In this document: positions 40,138 to 50,565 of the stretch, in pieces
Layout of the letters: each line of letters begins with the position of its first letter
Numbering within the stretch: the first letter of the stretch is position 1
Assembly (NCBI GenBank): GCA_013368315.1
Contig: JAACJM010000133.1
Span: 160,476 to 224,475 of the forward strand
Direction: 5' to 3'
Length of the DNA: 64,000 nucleotides
DNA from: Tetrapyrgos nigripes
Lineage: Eukaryota; Basidiomycota; Agaricomycetes; Agaricales; Campanellaceae
Position numbers and translations under genes: made by a program
The notes under the pieces: generated by a model
What the model was told of the DNA's origin: nothing
Databases searched by the model: none
What the model saw: only the letters and a program-made list of their open reading frames with translations

Positions 40138-43125
40138 CTAGATGGTTACAAAACAAATCTTCGATCCAACAGTGTTCAGCCACCGTGGAGTCGTAGGTCA
40201 GTAACTATTGAGAATGTTACGGATGAAGAAAATGAAAACTTACGCATAGGAATGAACCGTCAACTGCCAGTACTACTGGGACCAGAGGACGAGATAAGTA
40301 TTGATGATATTGAGAATATCGTCAACGAAGTGACTTCTGGAGCTTTCTCTGATTCTAAACTGAATCAAAAGCTAAAAGAAGTGGCTGAATTGGTAAACGA
40401 GTTTGCAATGGCAAAATATCCAGAGCAATTCGTTAATCAAGTGGAAAATGGTTATAGAACTAACCAATATTCACCAGTAGAAGCTTTAAGAGCTGCTACT
40501 GAGAAATTCAAAGATCGTGTAATACACGAAAATATGATATCTGAACAGACTTACACCACAGAGGACATACCTCGTCTTAGACAAAAGTGGTTGGATAGCT
40601 GTAAAGATATTATGAGCGGAGTACCGGAAAGGTTGCCACCCATGCGAGAAGTTAATCACACTATACCTCTTGAGGATGACAACAAGAAATACCGTTACTA
40701 TTTACCGAGATGCCCTGATTCTCTTCGTAGTCAGTTGGCTGAGAAGATCGCAAAATATACGCGATCCGGTTGGTGGAAACCAATGGCTGTTTCCAACGCC
40801 GTACCTATGTTGTGTATACCAAAGAAAGATGGTACACTTCGAACTCCGATGGACTGTAGAGAGCGTAACGCCAATACAGTGAAAGATGTTACACCATTGC
40901 CCGATCAAGATCGGGTACGCATGCAATGTGCTAGCAGAAAAATCCGATCTAAAATAGATTTATCGGATGCATACGAACAAATTCGTATAGTAGAAGAGGA
41001 CGTATGGAAAACAGCGTTCTCGACGGTCAGCGGTACATTTGTAAGTACCGTAATGCAACAAGGTGATTGCAACGCACCTTCGACTTTTCAGCGTCTGATG
41101 AACCATATATTCCGTGATTACATTGGTGTCTTTATGCACGTCTATCTCGATGATATATTTGTGTTCAGCGATTCAATTGAGGAGCACGAAAAACACTTAT
41201 CATTAGTATTTGATAAGTTGCGTGAGCAACATCTGTTCATGAAAGCTAAGAAAGTACAACTGTATGCAGAGGTACTGGAGTGTCTAGGACACGTAATTGA
41301 TGATGCAGGTCTGCATGCGGATGCTGATAAATTGGCACAAATCCGTAATTGGAGAACACCTAGAAATTATGAAGATATTCAAAAATTCCTAGGGCTCGTC
41401 AACTATCTAGGACATTTTTTACCAGATATCAGTGCGTGGACTACGCCACTATCTGAGATGTCAAAGAATGGTCAACCGTTCTTCTGGAGAGACATACATG
41501 ATATTTGTCTTCAGAATATCAAAAATTTGTGCTGTAAAGTACCAATTTTGAAACCCATCGATCCACGAAATCCTGAACCGATATGGGTTATTACCGATGC
41601 CTCGGTAACAGGAGTAGGGGCGATGTATGGTCAGGGAGCTACCTGGCAGACATGTAGACCAGCTGGGTTTATGTCCAAGAAATTTACGGATGCCCAGCGA
41701 AACTATCGTGTTTTTGAAACAGAAATGCTTGCAATATTGGAAGCATTACTGAAATGGGAGGACAAGTTGATTGGTTATCGCATTCATGTAGTAACTGATC
41801 ATGAGGCCCTACAATTCTTCCAAACTCAGAAACGACTATCGAGTCGTCAAATGAGATGGATGGAATACTTAGCTAGATTTGATATTGACATAACTTATAT
41901 CAAGGGTGTCAATAATCGGGTAGCAGACGCATTATCTCGCTATTATGAGTCTGATACCTATGAAGAAAAACATCCCATTCACGAGTACGTGAATGCTGAT
42001 ATACGCCTAGATAAGTCAGGGGAAGACTTACCGATTGGTCGTAAAGATGAACTCAACGAGTTAGTTGAGCATATACGGGCAATGCGAAAAGCAACCGCCA
42101 AGGAAGCTGTAGAACAGCGAGATCTTGAAGCAGCTGAAATGGAAGCTTCACGAGAACCAGAGGAGCCAGAAACACCTGTTATTGCTTCATCTGAGAATCC
42201 CACAGTCCTAGAATCTCGTAGTAGAGGAAAGGATCTGCTCACAACCATGGAAAGTTACCCAAACTTTTCAACAGATGTGAAGACTTATTACGAAACAGAT
42301 CCTCTGTTTTCTAAAATTATTCAGAAACCAGACGATCACCCACGGTTTACAATTGAAAATGAACTTATCTGGACTACAAATCGTGTAGGCGAGAAAGTTC
42401 TATGTATACCTAATTCTCCGAAGGGAGTAAAATCATTGCGTAGTCTGATAATAGAACAAGGACATCAGACTATCGGACATTTCGGTCCCCAACGTACCTC
42501 CGATTACATTCGAAGATGGTACTGGTGGCCAAGAATATTTGGCATGACTGATGAGTTTTGCAAATCGTGCGAGACTTGTCATAGAGCTAAAGGAAATTAT
42601 CAGTCGCCAATGGGCAAATTACATACATTGCCTATACCGACGCGTCCATGGCAATCAATTGGCATGGACTTCATTGGACCTTTTCCAGAAGTAAAAGGGT
42701 ATAACTATTTATGGGTGATAATATGCCGATTGACGTCGCAAGTGCATTTGATTCCCTGTAATACCAAGGACACAGCTATTGATTTATCCTTGAAATACTT
42801 GCAAGAAATAGTACGCTTGCATGGACTCCCGGAGTCAATAGTCTCTGATCGAGACTCAAAGTTCACCTCCACGTGGTGGCGCGAACTTCACCGGATGTTG
42901 GGAGCAAAGTTATTGATGTCTACTTCATTCCATCCTCAAACGGATGGTATAACTGAACGAGCAAATCGTTCTATTGCTCAGATCTTTAGATCAACTATCC
43001 GTGCTGATCAGAAAGACTGGTTGACGAAAATTCCTATTGTAGAGTTTGCAATAAATTCAAGTGTAAACGAAACAACAGGATTTGCCCCTTCGAACTCAAT
43101 CATGGATATATTCCTTCTATGTTGA
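40138..43125 (+). CDS. Gypsy Pol: reverse transcriptase, RNase H and integrase core
   Basis: The frame is that of Gag-Pro and opens right after the TGA; the first ATG is at 40252 (MNRQLPVLLG). RT landmarks are VPMLCIPKKDGTLRTPMDCR, IDLSDAYEQI, and VYLDDIFVFS with the YLDD site. RNase H follows (ITDASVTGVGAMYG, ETEMLAILEAL, VTDHEAL). The integrase has an HHCC zinc region (GHQTIGHFG, CKSCETCHRAKG) and a DDE core (GMDFIGPFPEV, IVSDRDSKFTS, HPQTDGITERANR). A single missing base near 43090, in CCCCTTCG, shifts the frame and stops it at 43125; the integrase C-terminus continues in the next frame. Because the LTRs are identical, a sequencing error is possible. Confidence 0.92.
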   Translation, partial: LDGYKTNLRSNSVQPPWSRRSVTIENVTDEENENLRIGMNRQLPVLLGPEDEISIDDIENIVNEVTSGAFSDSKLNQKLKEVAELVNEFAMAKYPEQFVNQVENGYRTNQYSPVEALRAATEKFKDRVIHENMISEQTYTTEDIPRLRQKWLDSCKDIMSGVPERLPPMREVNHTIPLEDDNKKYRYYLPRCPDSLRSQLAEKIAKYTRSGWWKPMAVSNAVPMLCIPKKDGTLRTPMDCRERNANTVKDVTPLPDQDRVRMQCASRKIRSKIDLSDAYEQIRIVEEDVWKTAFSTVSGTFVSTVMQQGDCNAPSTFQRLMNHIFRDYIGVFMHVYLDDIFVFSDSIEEHEKHLSLVFDKLREQHLFMKAKKVQLYAEVLECLGHVIDDAGLHADADKLAQIRNWRTPRNYEDIQKFLGLVNYLGHFLPDISAWTTPLSEMSKNGQPFFWRDIHDICLQNIKNLCCKVPILKPIDPRNPEPIWVITDASVTGVGAMYGQGATWQTCRPAGFMSKKFTDAQRNYRVFETEMLAILEALLKWEDKLIGYRIHVVTDHEALQFFQTQKRLSSRQMRWMEYLARFDIDITYIKGVNNRVADALSRYYESDTYEEKHPIHEYVNADIRLDKSGEDLPIGRKDELNELVEHIRAMRKATAKEAVEQRDLEAAEMEASREPEEPETPVIASSENPTVLESRSRGKDLLTTMESYPNFSTDVKTYYETDPLFSKIIQKPDDHPRFTIENELIWTTNRVGEKVLCIPNSPKGVKSLRSLIIEQGHQTIGHFGPQRTSDYIRRWYWWPRIFGMTDEFCKSCETCHRAKGNYQSPMGKLHTLPIPTRPWQSIGMDFIGPFPEVKGYNYLWVIICRLTSQVHLIPCNTKDTAIDLSLKYLQEIVRLHGLPESIVSDRDSKFTSTWWRELHRMLGAKLLMSTSFHPQTDGITERANRSIAQIFRSTIRADQKDWLTKIPIVEFAINSSVNETTGFAPSNSIMDIFLLC

Positions 43126-43754
43126 TTGAAATCAAAGGGAATAAAGAAGTACCTGCAGGAATACGTGCATATGCAATTCAAGTAATGCAGAACTTATTCG
43201 ATGCGCATGATGCAATCATCGCTTCACGTGTCTTTCAAACGCATAATGCGAATAAAAGACGTAGAAATGAGCCTGATTTAAAGGAAGGCTCAAAGGTGTA
43301 CTTATCGACCAAGAACTTGAAACTACCAAAAGGTAGAGCTTCAAAGTTACTTCCCAAATTTGTTGGGCCTTATACCATCATCAAGGCACGTCCTGGTTCA
43401 TCAAATTATCAATTGGACCTACCAGACGAGTTGAAAAAGCGCCGTGTGCATGATGTATTCCACGTAAGCTTACTACGACCTTATGTGGAGTCTGATGCAG
43501 TGTTATTTCCGGGAAGGAGTAAACCAGAGCCATATGACTTTGGTGCGCCACCCGATGCTGAAGAATTTGTGCTTTCCATCGAGAAGCATAAGTGGGATAA
43601 GAACTCGATTAAATTCGAGGTTCATTGGGCATTAGGAGATATTACTTGGGAGACTTATAAGACCGTAAAGGATCTGAAAGCTCTCGATGAATATTTTACA
43701 CTCCATGGCGTTAGTCGTTGGGAAGATCTACCAAAATCTAAACGAAATCGCTAG
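43119..43754 (+). CDS. Gypsy integrase C-terminus and chromodomain
   Basis: The frame resumes after the single-base break with PSMLIEIKG and carries the GPY/F-type integrase end (LLPKFVGPYTIIKARPGSSN, YQLDLPDELKKRRVHDVFHV). It is followed by a chromodomain (FVLSIEKHKWDKNSIKFEVH, WALGDITWETYKTVKDL). Chromodomains in chromoviruses bind modified histones and can steer integration to heterochromatin. The ATG at 43119 is only an internal Met of Pol. Confidence 0.9.
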   Translation: MLIEIKGNKEVPAGIRAYAIQVMQNLFDAHDAIIASRVFQTHNANKRRRNEPDLKEGSKVYLSTKNLKLPKGRASKLLPKFVGPYTIIKARPGSSNYQLDLPDELKKRRVHDVFHVSLLRPYVESDAVLFPGRSKPEPYDFGAPPDAEEFVLSIEKHKWDKNSIKFEVHWALGDITWETYKTVKDLKALDEYFTLHGVSRWEDLPKSKRNR

Positions 43755-43878
43755 ATCGGTAACCCTTTAGGCTACCGGCAGCCGCAGAAAATTTTCTGTG
43801 GCCGTATAAAAAACTAGAGGAACGTAGAAAAATGATATCTCATTTTATACCTCCATCGTCTTTATCATTGCACCGACT

Positions 43879-45998
43879 ATGTCCAAAGTGTACCAAGATA
43901 ACGACGTGATGATGGCTGATGCCAACAGCGCCCATAACGGTGCTATGTACGGCATGATGCCGCATACAGCGATGCCCTATCCAGGGTATGCGATGTATGG
44001 ACCCAACTACAGTATGTAACGTTTTGTATGAAGGGAATTTATTCTGATTAGCGTTGTGACGCTTCTTCTGAAGGGGAGGGACCTCAGGGTGTTTTTCCGC
44101 AGCCTTATAACGGCAATCCATTCTTTCCACCTCCTTATATTCCCCATCCATACCATATTCCTCATTCCCAAATGCCGGTAAATACGTACAACAACATAGA
44201 TCAATCCGTACCTGTACCGGCTTCTATTCCAAATACTATGCCTTCCACTGAACATGTGGTCGAGAATCCTACATCTTCAGCACATACTAGTGCTGCTGAA
44301 AACCCTGAGCCTACGCTCGGTGATCGATGGGTAGTACACCCTACCTTATTTTCCAAAATCCACATTCATTCTGATGGATCAAGCTGCGAAAGTTACTTGG
44401 AACACGAGTTAATTGCCGCTACTACCAATGATCCATCATATGAAGAAGCAATATCTGTGCTCCACACGCGAGCTACGAATCAATTCTTCCAGCAGCAACG
44501 TCGTAACAAGAAAAATACGTCCAACGTCGCTGCTGAGTCTACAATCCGAAAGGATAAGCAGAAAGCACGAGACTCTGCTCACCCTTACCCTGACCGTCGT
44601 GGTCAGAAGAATAACACGTCGAAGCATAAATCCACTTCCGATTCCAATCCGACGACTTCTCCCGCAGCTGCTAGCTCAGCTCCAGCTCCAACTATTACGA
44701 AAATCGTTGAAGTTGATACCCCATTGGTCAATCTCGATCTTGGCATGATTGACCCATCTCCGATCAATTCGGCTGTTGAACGCTTTGTATATGGCCGTAA
44801 CATTCATGCTCGTATTGATACGGGTGCAGCGTTTGGGTTTCGTTGGGACACCTCTAATGGTGATCTTCTCGAGGCTCGACCTAGTTCCAATTATACGGGA
44901 CAAGAAGCTTTGATACCTATTGAAGCTTCATCATTCCGTCATGGCCGTTTTCGGACACGTTCCATTCCTACCACTGTAGCCGAGGCCGAAGCAATGATCC
45001 GTCGTGCCAGTCATCCTGGTCGCATCGTCGAGAATTATCATGCTGCTGATTTTGCCCAATCTGCACGTATTCGTCGAGTATTGGAGGAAATTACGGGTTA
45101 TTCAACCATCAATGCTGTTGAAGCTTATCTTGCCGATACTTACCAAATCGGTGATGGGCTTCAGCGGACTCGCTTCCCCATTTTGGAATATTCCGAGGAG
45201 TCTGTCGAGACGTGGACTCCCATCAGGGTTCCTCAAATGGAATCTATTTCGTTGATTAACGCTCCCGTCGATGATCGTATTCATTGGCTGTCTATCTACG
45301 GAAATTTCATGGAACATCCTGGATTCTTCGTGACCAACAGTGGCACTGTAGATATCAAGTCGGTAGAAGGCATCCGACTCATACTTGGACTTGCCCCTGA
45401 TACCTCCATCGCACTGAAACATGCGAGCAAGTTTACTCGATTATTCGTGTTGATTTGCGTTATGCCTCTGATGTATGGACAATTGATAGTCCAACATTCA
45501 TTAGAAATCAACGCCACATTCCTCCTTCGTACTATCAGTCCCCGTGATTCGAACCGCTGGAATGTTGTCGATGTGGCTCGCCACTTGGCATCATGCGGTA
45601 TCACTGAGGATATGGTCAATGACCTGCTACAATTCGGACGTCATTATTGCCGCGATCGAACCTATGCCAAACCAGCGGATACATATTGGTTGGATATACT
45701 TCGTAAATCCAATCTCCGCCTGCTACTGGTCGATTGTGTACCTACAACGGGCTGTGCTTATGATCTACCTGAGCACTGGAACCGGGATGATCTATTGGAA
45801 TTTCGCCGTCGACTTCTGATCGTTCGTGCTCACAAAGCACAATGCTCTATTCCTCGAGACTACAAAATGCCAATTATTCCCATCCCAGTAGTTCCTTCCA
45901 ATGACAATGCTGGCGTCGATCTTAGCGCACTACACGTTGCCACTACTCATTCCTCGATACCGACTACGTCTTCCATCAATCGTGGTCCAGAGGATTAA
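43879..45998 (+). CDS. Extra spliced gene in the env position of the gypsy element
   Basis: Exon 1 starts at 43879 (MSKVYQDNDVMMADANSAHN). A 62-nt intron (44012-44073, GTATGT...GAAG) joins it in frame to the exon ending at 45998, giving about 665 residues. The N-terminus is Met/Pro/Tyr-rich (YNGNPFFPPPYIPHPYHIPH), followed by a Ser/Thr/Pro linker with basic patches and a compact C-terminal region (GFRWDTSNGDLLEARPSSNY, IHWLSIYGNFMEHPGFFV). There is no signal peptide, no convincing membrane anchor and no cysteine pattern of an envelope protein. The codon frame is fully open for 608 residues, so it is probably under selection. I do not recognise the family. Confidence 0.75.
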
Positions 45999-46085
45999 TG
46001 GTAACTGTAATGTAATATTATAATATTTTCGTTATCATTACTTATTATTACTTACATGTTTTCGTATATTCCTTGACGGAATCTT

Positions 46086-46096
46086 GTGGGGGAGGG
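46086..46096 (+). promoter_or_regulatory. Polypurine tract of the gypsy element
   Basis: GTGGGGGAGGG lies directly before the 3' LTR start TGTAACG. This is where plus-strand DNA synthesis is expected to be primed. Confidence 0.75.
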
Positions 46097-46307
46097 TGTA
46101 ACGCGTACGTCCTAATATGGACGACTATATAGTTTACCTAATTATTCTCACGCCTTCTAGTATATAAGCCACAATCGTAGTACTTAGAAGTATCTATATT
46201 TCTTACCACCGCCTGTCGTGCTTGTACCTAGGAACATTTATAAAACCTGTTCTGGCTTAGGTCTTGAGCATTGGGCTCGGTGAGAATACTTGATCACACA
46301 CCTTACA
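46097..46307 (+). repeat. Gypsy 3' LTR
   Basis: Copy of 36538-36748 with no difference seen by eye; followed by the second GAACA. Confidence 0.95.
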
Positions 46308-46312
46308 GAACA

Positions 46313-46896
46313 GGAGGCAGGAATTCGGTAGCCTTCGCAGATGAGATGGGAATAGAATACTCATCTGAATCCCATAGGAATTCCCTTGCATACTTAGGAC
46401 GTAGTCCCAATACTGCATCCCCATCAGTAACTTCTAAACCGTCAGCACTGCCCTGCTCTTCGACCTCCTGCATCGGTTGATTAACTCCCGATTTAATGAA
46501 TCTTCGTAGAGCTCGTCGTCTCCTAGGGGATTTGTGAGATAAGGAAGTATCTGAAGGAAGTATGAGTGAGCGAGTCCTCCCGCGTTCGTTTTTGCCAAGG
46601 CGGGGACGATGGCGAGTGTTGCGCATGGTAGCAGTAAGGATGCGAAAGATAATCGTTCGAATGGAGAAAGGAGTGTGAGAGGGAATTGGATGAGAGGACA
46701 ACGATGGTTGAATGGAGTGAAAACGTGTGTTGAGCTGATCCGAGCGTCCTCAGAGTAAGAAACGACGAGAGTGAGGACGTTTAACCTCGCTGCTTGTAGT
46801 TATATCGTCGTATGAAACAAGTAGCACAGTCTGATCATTGAAACGTAATATGATACGCTCCTCCCAAAACTGCCGGAAATGAAACTCGGAGTCCAT
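46313..46896 (-). pseudogene. DIRS-like coding region, 5' part
   Basis: The minus-strand frame begins MDSEFHFRQFWEERI at 46896, as in copy 1, and has a TGA at 46750-46752 where copy 1 reads CGA. It continues open (SIQPSLSSHPIPSHTPFS, a basic region RRRRALRRFIKSG, and an acidic patch) to the gypsy target site, where EFLPPV joins PRPPIHEFNN on the other side. The frame is the same on both sides. It may include a Gag-like part. The TGA and the insertion make the gene inactive. Confidence 0.75.
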
Positions 46897-46958
46897 TCCG
46901 ATCCATCGTCGTTCCACTGCACGATTAGACTACATTAAACATAAATCTTTAACCACGA

Positions 46959-48057
46959 TGAAAACAGCCGGTTTTTTTGAAGTGCACCTAAGACCCACTA
47001 CCTAACGGTAGCGGGAATAAGACTAGAGACACACCGAAAAACGCTTGTGATCTATCAGAATCCTCCAAGTTGTCTAGCCATTTATCAGGATCCACATTTT
47101 CTTCTGAAGGGAATTGCAAAGAGGCATTTGGGACGCGGACGTCGAGCTCTGCAGTGGTGAACAGGGAATATCCAAACTCCGACGAGACTGCAACGCGACG
47201 CGTCAACAAACATCGACGAATATTTGGCCCCTCCCGCCTCTTTGCTAACGCAGACTCCCAACGTTGCCCACTCTGACCCTTACTCTCATGGTATGTAGGT
47301 TGTCTATCTGGTGTATACTCTTTTTTTCAATGCTTCCAAGTTTTCTGTGGTGCCTTTTCCACAAACGCGCCAACGGATTTGATGGTCTACGTCTTCACGT
47401 TAAACGAGCATAGCGGGATACTCGAGTACGCACGCCCGAAACCAGATTGAGGGAATGGAAGAGGGGACATGTGTCAAAAGGATTTAAACTGGTGTATTCC
47501 ATGCAGGTAGTTGGGAGGACAGCAGCGTACGCCGTTGGTGCGTTCTCTAGGGCTTTCTCTAGTGTACACACTTAACTGTACCACAGAAGCCAAGGCCCAT
47601 CGACAAATCCTAGAATATGCTACCAAGATCGAGAGGCCATGCCCGGATTGTTTTGCGGTACATCGAGAAGAATTCGTCATGAAGCCTGGCTTCGGACTGG
47701 AGGAGGCCTGCGACGCCGTTTGACATGGCGAAGCGACTTGTAGAGATGAGGGGAGTGGGCGGTACTTGATTTCTTTTTCTCTTTTTGTGCTTTTTTCACT
47801 ATCTTGCTTTCGAATTTGCTTTCGAACTTCCTTTCAAACTATCTGCTGGTGTATACTGTCGTGTTTTCTTGCTTTCGTATCTTGTTGTTCTGCTACTGGG
47901 TAGAGTCTGCATCAGTAATATGCGTTTTTGTAAAATTTATGACAACGCTGACGCGTCTTCAAGCTCACGCGTTGGACACGCACCAGCGTTGTATCAGGAG
48001 TTTAGAAATATGATCTATTAGTACACATACCAGTAGTTCAGAATATTGGGAATTGTA
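46959..48057. other. Interval with weak coding traces
   Basis: Two short plus-strand frames look exon-like: 47070-47276 (ending FGPSRLFANADSQRCPL) and about 47578-47723 (AKAHRQILEYATKIERPCPD, ending EEACDAV). They could belong to one unknown, broken host gene. The T/C-rich stretch at 47760-47880 and the remainder show nothing recognisable. Confidence 0.3.
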
Positions 48058-48377
48058 CCTGTACACCTATTGGAAGACCAGATACATTTCTGGACACAAA
48101 TCCGGAAATTTGAAAGGTGATCTATCTTTTGCTTGAATAATTGTATAAATTAGACGGTCTTTTTGTACTTCTTTACATAGATTACATTTGCCATCTTTTC
48201 GTTTACCTATCAAGTGTACTTAAAGGTCTCCAGATATGTGTTCTTTCTGTACAAATATTCAGAGTCAGGATATATCACTTATTTGTACTTATATCTAAAC
48301 TACAAATATATCCTACTTTTGTACATCTATCTGCTCATCTATCCGTTGAGCCGATAGAAACGTACTTTCGGCGTAAT
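48058..48377 (+). repeat. Dispersed repeat family, copy 2
   Basis: Direct counterpart of about 18270-18605, at roughly 80 per cent, ending in the CTATCCGTTGAGCCGATAG...TTTCGGCGTAA motif. Non-coding. The sequence after it (48380-49070) shows no gene I can support. Confidence 0.6.
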
Positions 48378-49070
48378 GGTCACGGTCCTTGGATCTGGTC
48401 CAGACCGAGTCTGCACATTCCGGTTGTCGGGAAGGGCCAAGACCGGCTGTGGCAACAAAAAGGGGTGGGAGTTTGAGGTCGTGGTAAAATTTTCGAGGTC
48501 GACATAAGTTAACTCGGCCTTTAAGAGGCCTCGTAACTATTAGTAAATTTAGTAAATTTTGGCTAACCCTAAGGCTATGTCCGCCTGGCCAACAAGGTAC
48601 GAGGGCGGATGTATCAGAGGATATATGTCATGATGATATGACTGTTGCACTGTAACTTGTCATATCCTCAATGAGCTTGTCGGAAACTTGCAATTTGCTT
48701 GGGAGCGACGGTACTGAAGGGAAATGGTCATGGTCATGAAGAGAGGTCAGTTTGTGGGGAAAAAAGAAAAAAACACATGTTTCACGATCCGTTGTATACC
48801 AGCTCTCTTGTTAGCTTCAGACACATCACATTGGGCAACTTTCGGTGAAGTCCGGACCACAAAAACAAATTTGAGTAGACAAAATCAGAACCGCATAGCA
48901 CTGTCAACTACTACATCCTGTAAATGACTAAACTAACTTCTGAAAGCAACCACAGTAGTTGCTGTTGAAAGCAGTGGTCCAAACTGTCAACTAATAAGCT
49001 TCATTTGCACGAGTAAGATCCCATAGGGTTACCCACCAAGTGAATTATACCATGCATCATCGGCTAGTGA

Positions 49071-50565
49071 TCAGGAAAAAAAAGCTGGCAACTCTTTGTA
49101 TCTGACCTCGTTCCAGTCCCCAGCGTCGATAGTCGGCTCCAAATGAGATTCCGCGGCTGCTATAATCTTACCCCACAACTTGGAGTCAACACGATCAATG
49201 CCCCGTTCGTTCTTCTCAAAAAATGTAAAGACTCTCGGTGCGAGTTTCATTGCCTCAGAATCGCTAGAAAATTCTCCGCTTGGGGGAATACAGGTGGTGG
49301 TGGAAAAGATCCTGAACGCGCGCTCAATCTGAAAAATCGCCCATCGATTCAGATAATAAACCAGAAGAAATAAAGTTACCGCCAAGATCGCAAGAACCAT
49401 AGCTCTTTTTGGCGGATCGCCAGAGCGTTCACTGACAGGTATGCTGGCGATGGCCTTGAAATGTTCAGAGAATGTCTTGGCGACAATGTTCGTTTGCAGG
49501 AATCCCTGTGAACATCAATGAGAACAGTTGGAATGGATGCATTGAAGTTATAAGAGAGGAGGGTACGCACCGTGCGCTGCTCGGGCTGCACATAGTAGCA
49601 CGGATGTTCCCATATATTACCTTTGGTCTGTTTGTTGATGTACTCCTGTGGTTCTACATCTAGCATATCCAACTCGTCCTGGAGCGCCTTGATAGCTGCT
49701 TCACCAAATGAGTTGCGCCAATCAGTGAGAACTTTGGTGACCTTGAAAGCATAATTGTCAGGAGTGGGGGAGCAATGAGAAAGTTTGTTGTACCAATGGT
49801 TTAATACCCCTCTCATAGGCTGAGAAGCCGTTTTTTATGTCAGACGGCATAACTTGGCTCCATAGCTCCTTCAGTTCCTGTGGAGTAGGTTCGCTCCATG
49901 TCCCTGATCTCCCAGCTCTGCAGCCCGCAAGCTCAATGAGTGCTGGTGTGAAGCACTCATAGAATGCAGCCTTCATATCCTCGGGAAGGTTCTACAAGAG
50001 ATAGAATCACCAAAATTAAATCCAAAGGGGGATATCTACAGAAGAACATACTTCACGGTGATTCCCCGCCTTGATATTGCGATCATGAGATGGAAGAAAT
50101 GAAATTAGACTCGAAGACGCCTAGGGGTAGCTACTAAAAAACATACCTCAAGAGGGTTCTCCGCCTGGATAGTTCAAACAAGAGGTGGAATCAGTGAAAT
50201 TAGATTCGAGGACCTAATCAAAGACATGCCTCACGAGTCCCCCCTTTGTTTTCACGACCATGAGATGGATTTGTTGTATTAGTTTTCCCGTTATAAATGA
50301 CACCACCATCGCACAAGTCATTTTGTTCATTCTTCCTGAAATCACCTTCGACCTTCCCAACGTACCCATTATCAATGCGCTGTGCCCCGTCTGCGTGATA
50401 ATTGGTCTGGGTTCCGGCGCCGTTGTTATTGTTCTGTGGCCCGTTGCTGTTGTTATTGAACTGTGTCCCGGCACGATTATTGTGTTGGTTCCCGCCAATG
50501 GCATTGATCGTCGAGCCCTCAATCCTATGACCAGAAGAGTTGTTGAATGAATTGATGTGAGCCAT
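49071..50565 (-). CDS. Multi-exon host-like gene with GGNQ N-terminus and two 18-nt microexons
   Basis: The start MAHINSFNNSSGHRIEGST at 50565 is followed by INAIGGNQ and an Asn-rich stretch, an N-terminal pattern common in mushroom orphan proteins. Exons then follow: two 18-nt microexons (50147-50164 encoding AENPLE and 50052-50069 encoding AGNHRE), an exon from about 49991 (NLPEDMKAAFYECFTPALIE), one with VTKVLTDWRNSFGEAAIKAL and KGNIWEHPCYYVQPEQRT, one with FKAIASIPVSERSGDPPKRA, and a last one with RVFTFFEKNERGID and SKLWGKIIAAAESH ending at 49071. All introns are GT-AG and 50-90 nt. The protein is probably intact and globular in its C-terminal two thirds. I do not recognise a function. 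Confidence 0.7.

Larger units (their letters stand above)
36538..46307 (+). mobile_element. Young chromodomain Ty3/gypsy retrotransposon (9.77 kb), target duplication GAACA
   Basis: Two 211-bp LTRs (36538-36748 and 46097-46307) start TGTAACGCG and end CCTTACA; by eye they are identical, indicating recent insertion. The 5-bp duplication GAACA flanks them (36533-36537 and 46308-46312). A purine tract GTGGGGGAGGG precedes the right LTR. The order is Gag-protease, RT, RNase H, integrase and chromodomain, followed by an extra gene. Removing the element and one GAACA rejoins the DIRS-like RT frame exactly. No obvious tRNA primer-binding site follows the left LTR. Confidence 0.95.
34249..46958 (-). 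mobile_element. DIRS-like retroelement copy 2, split by a gypsy insertion
   Basis: The ends GTTTGATGCACTCG and CTTTAACCACGA match copy 1. It encodes an RT-RNase H protein on the minus strand, split by the gypsy element at 36538-46307. Tandem ~118-bp repeats (34590-34826) follow the stop. Unlike classical DIRS or Ngaro elements no tyrosine recombinase is visible, and the ends do not show the usual split direct repeats. Without the gypsy insertion the element is about 2.9 kb. Confidence 0.7.

Noticed and set aside
43879..45998. A retroviral-type envelope gene in the gypsy element
   Set aside because: The position fits, but there is no signal peptide, membrane anchor or envelope cysteine pattern, so the product is left as unknown.
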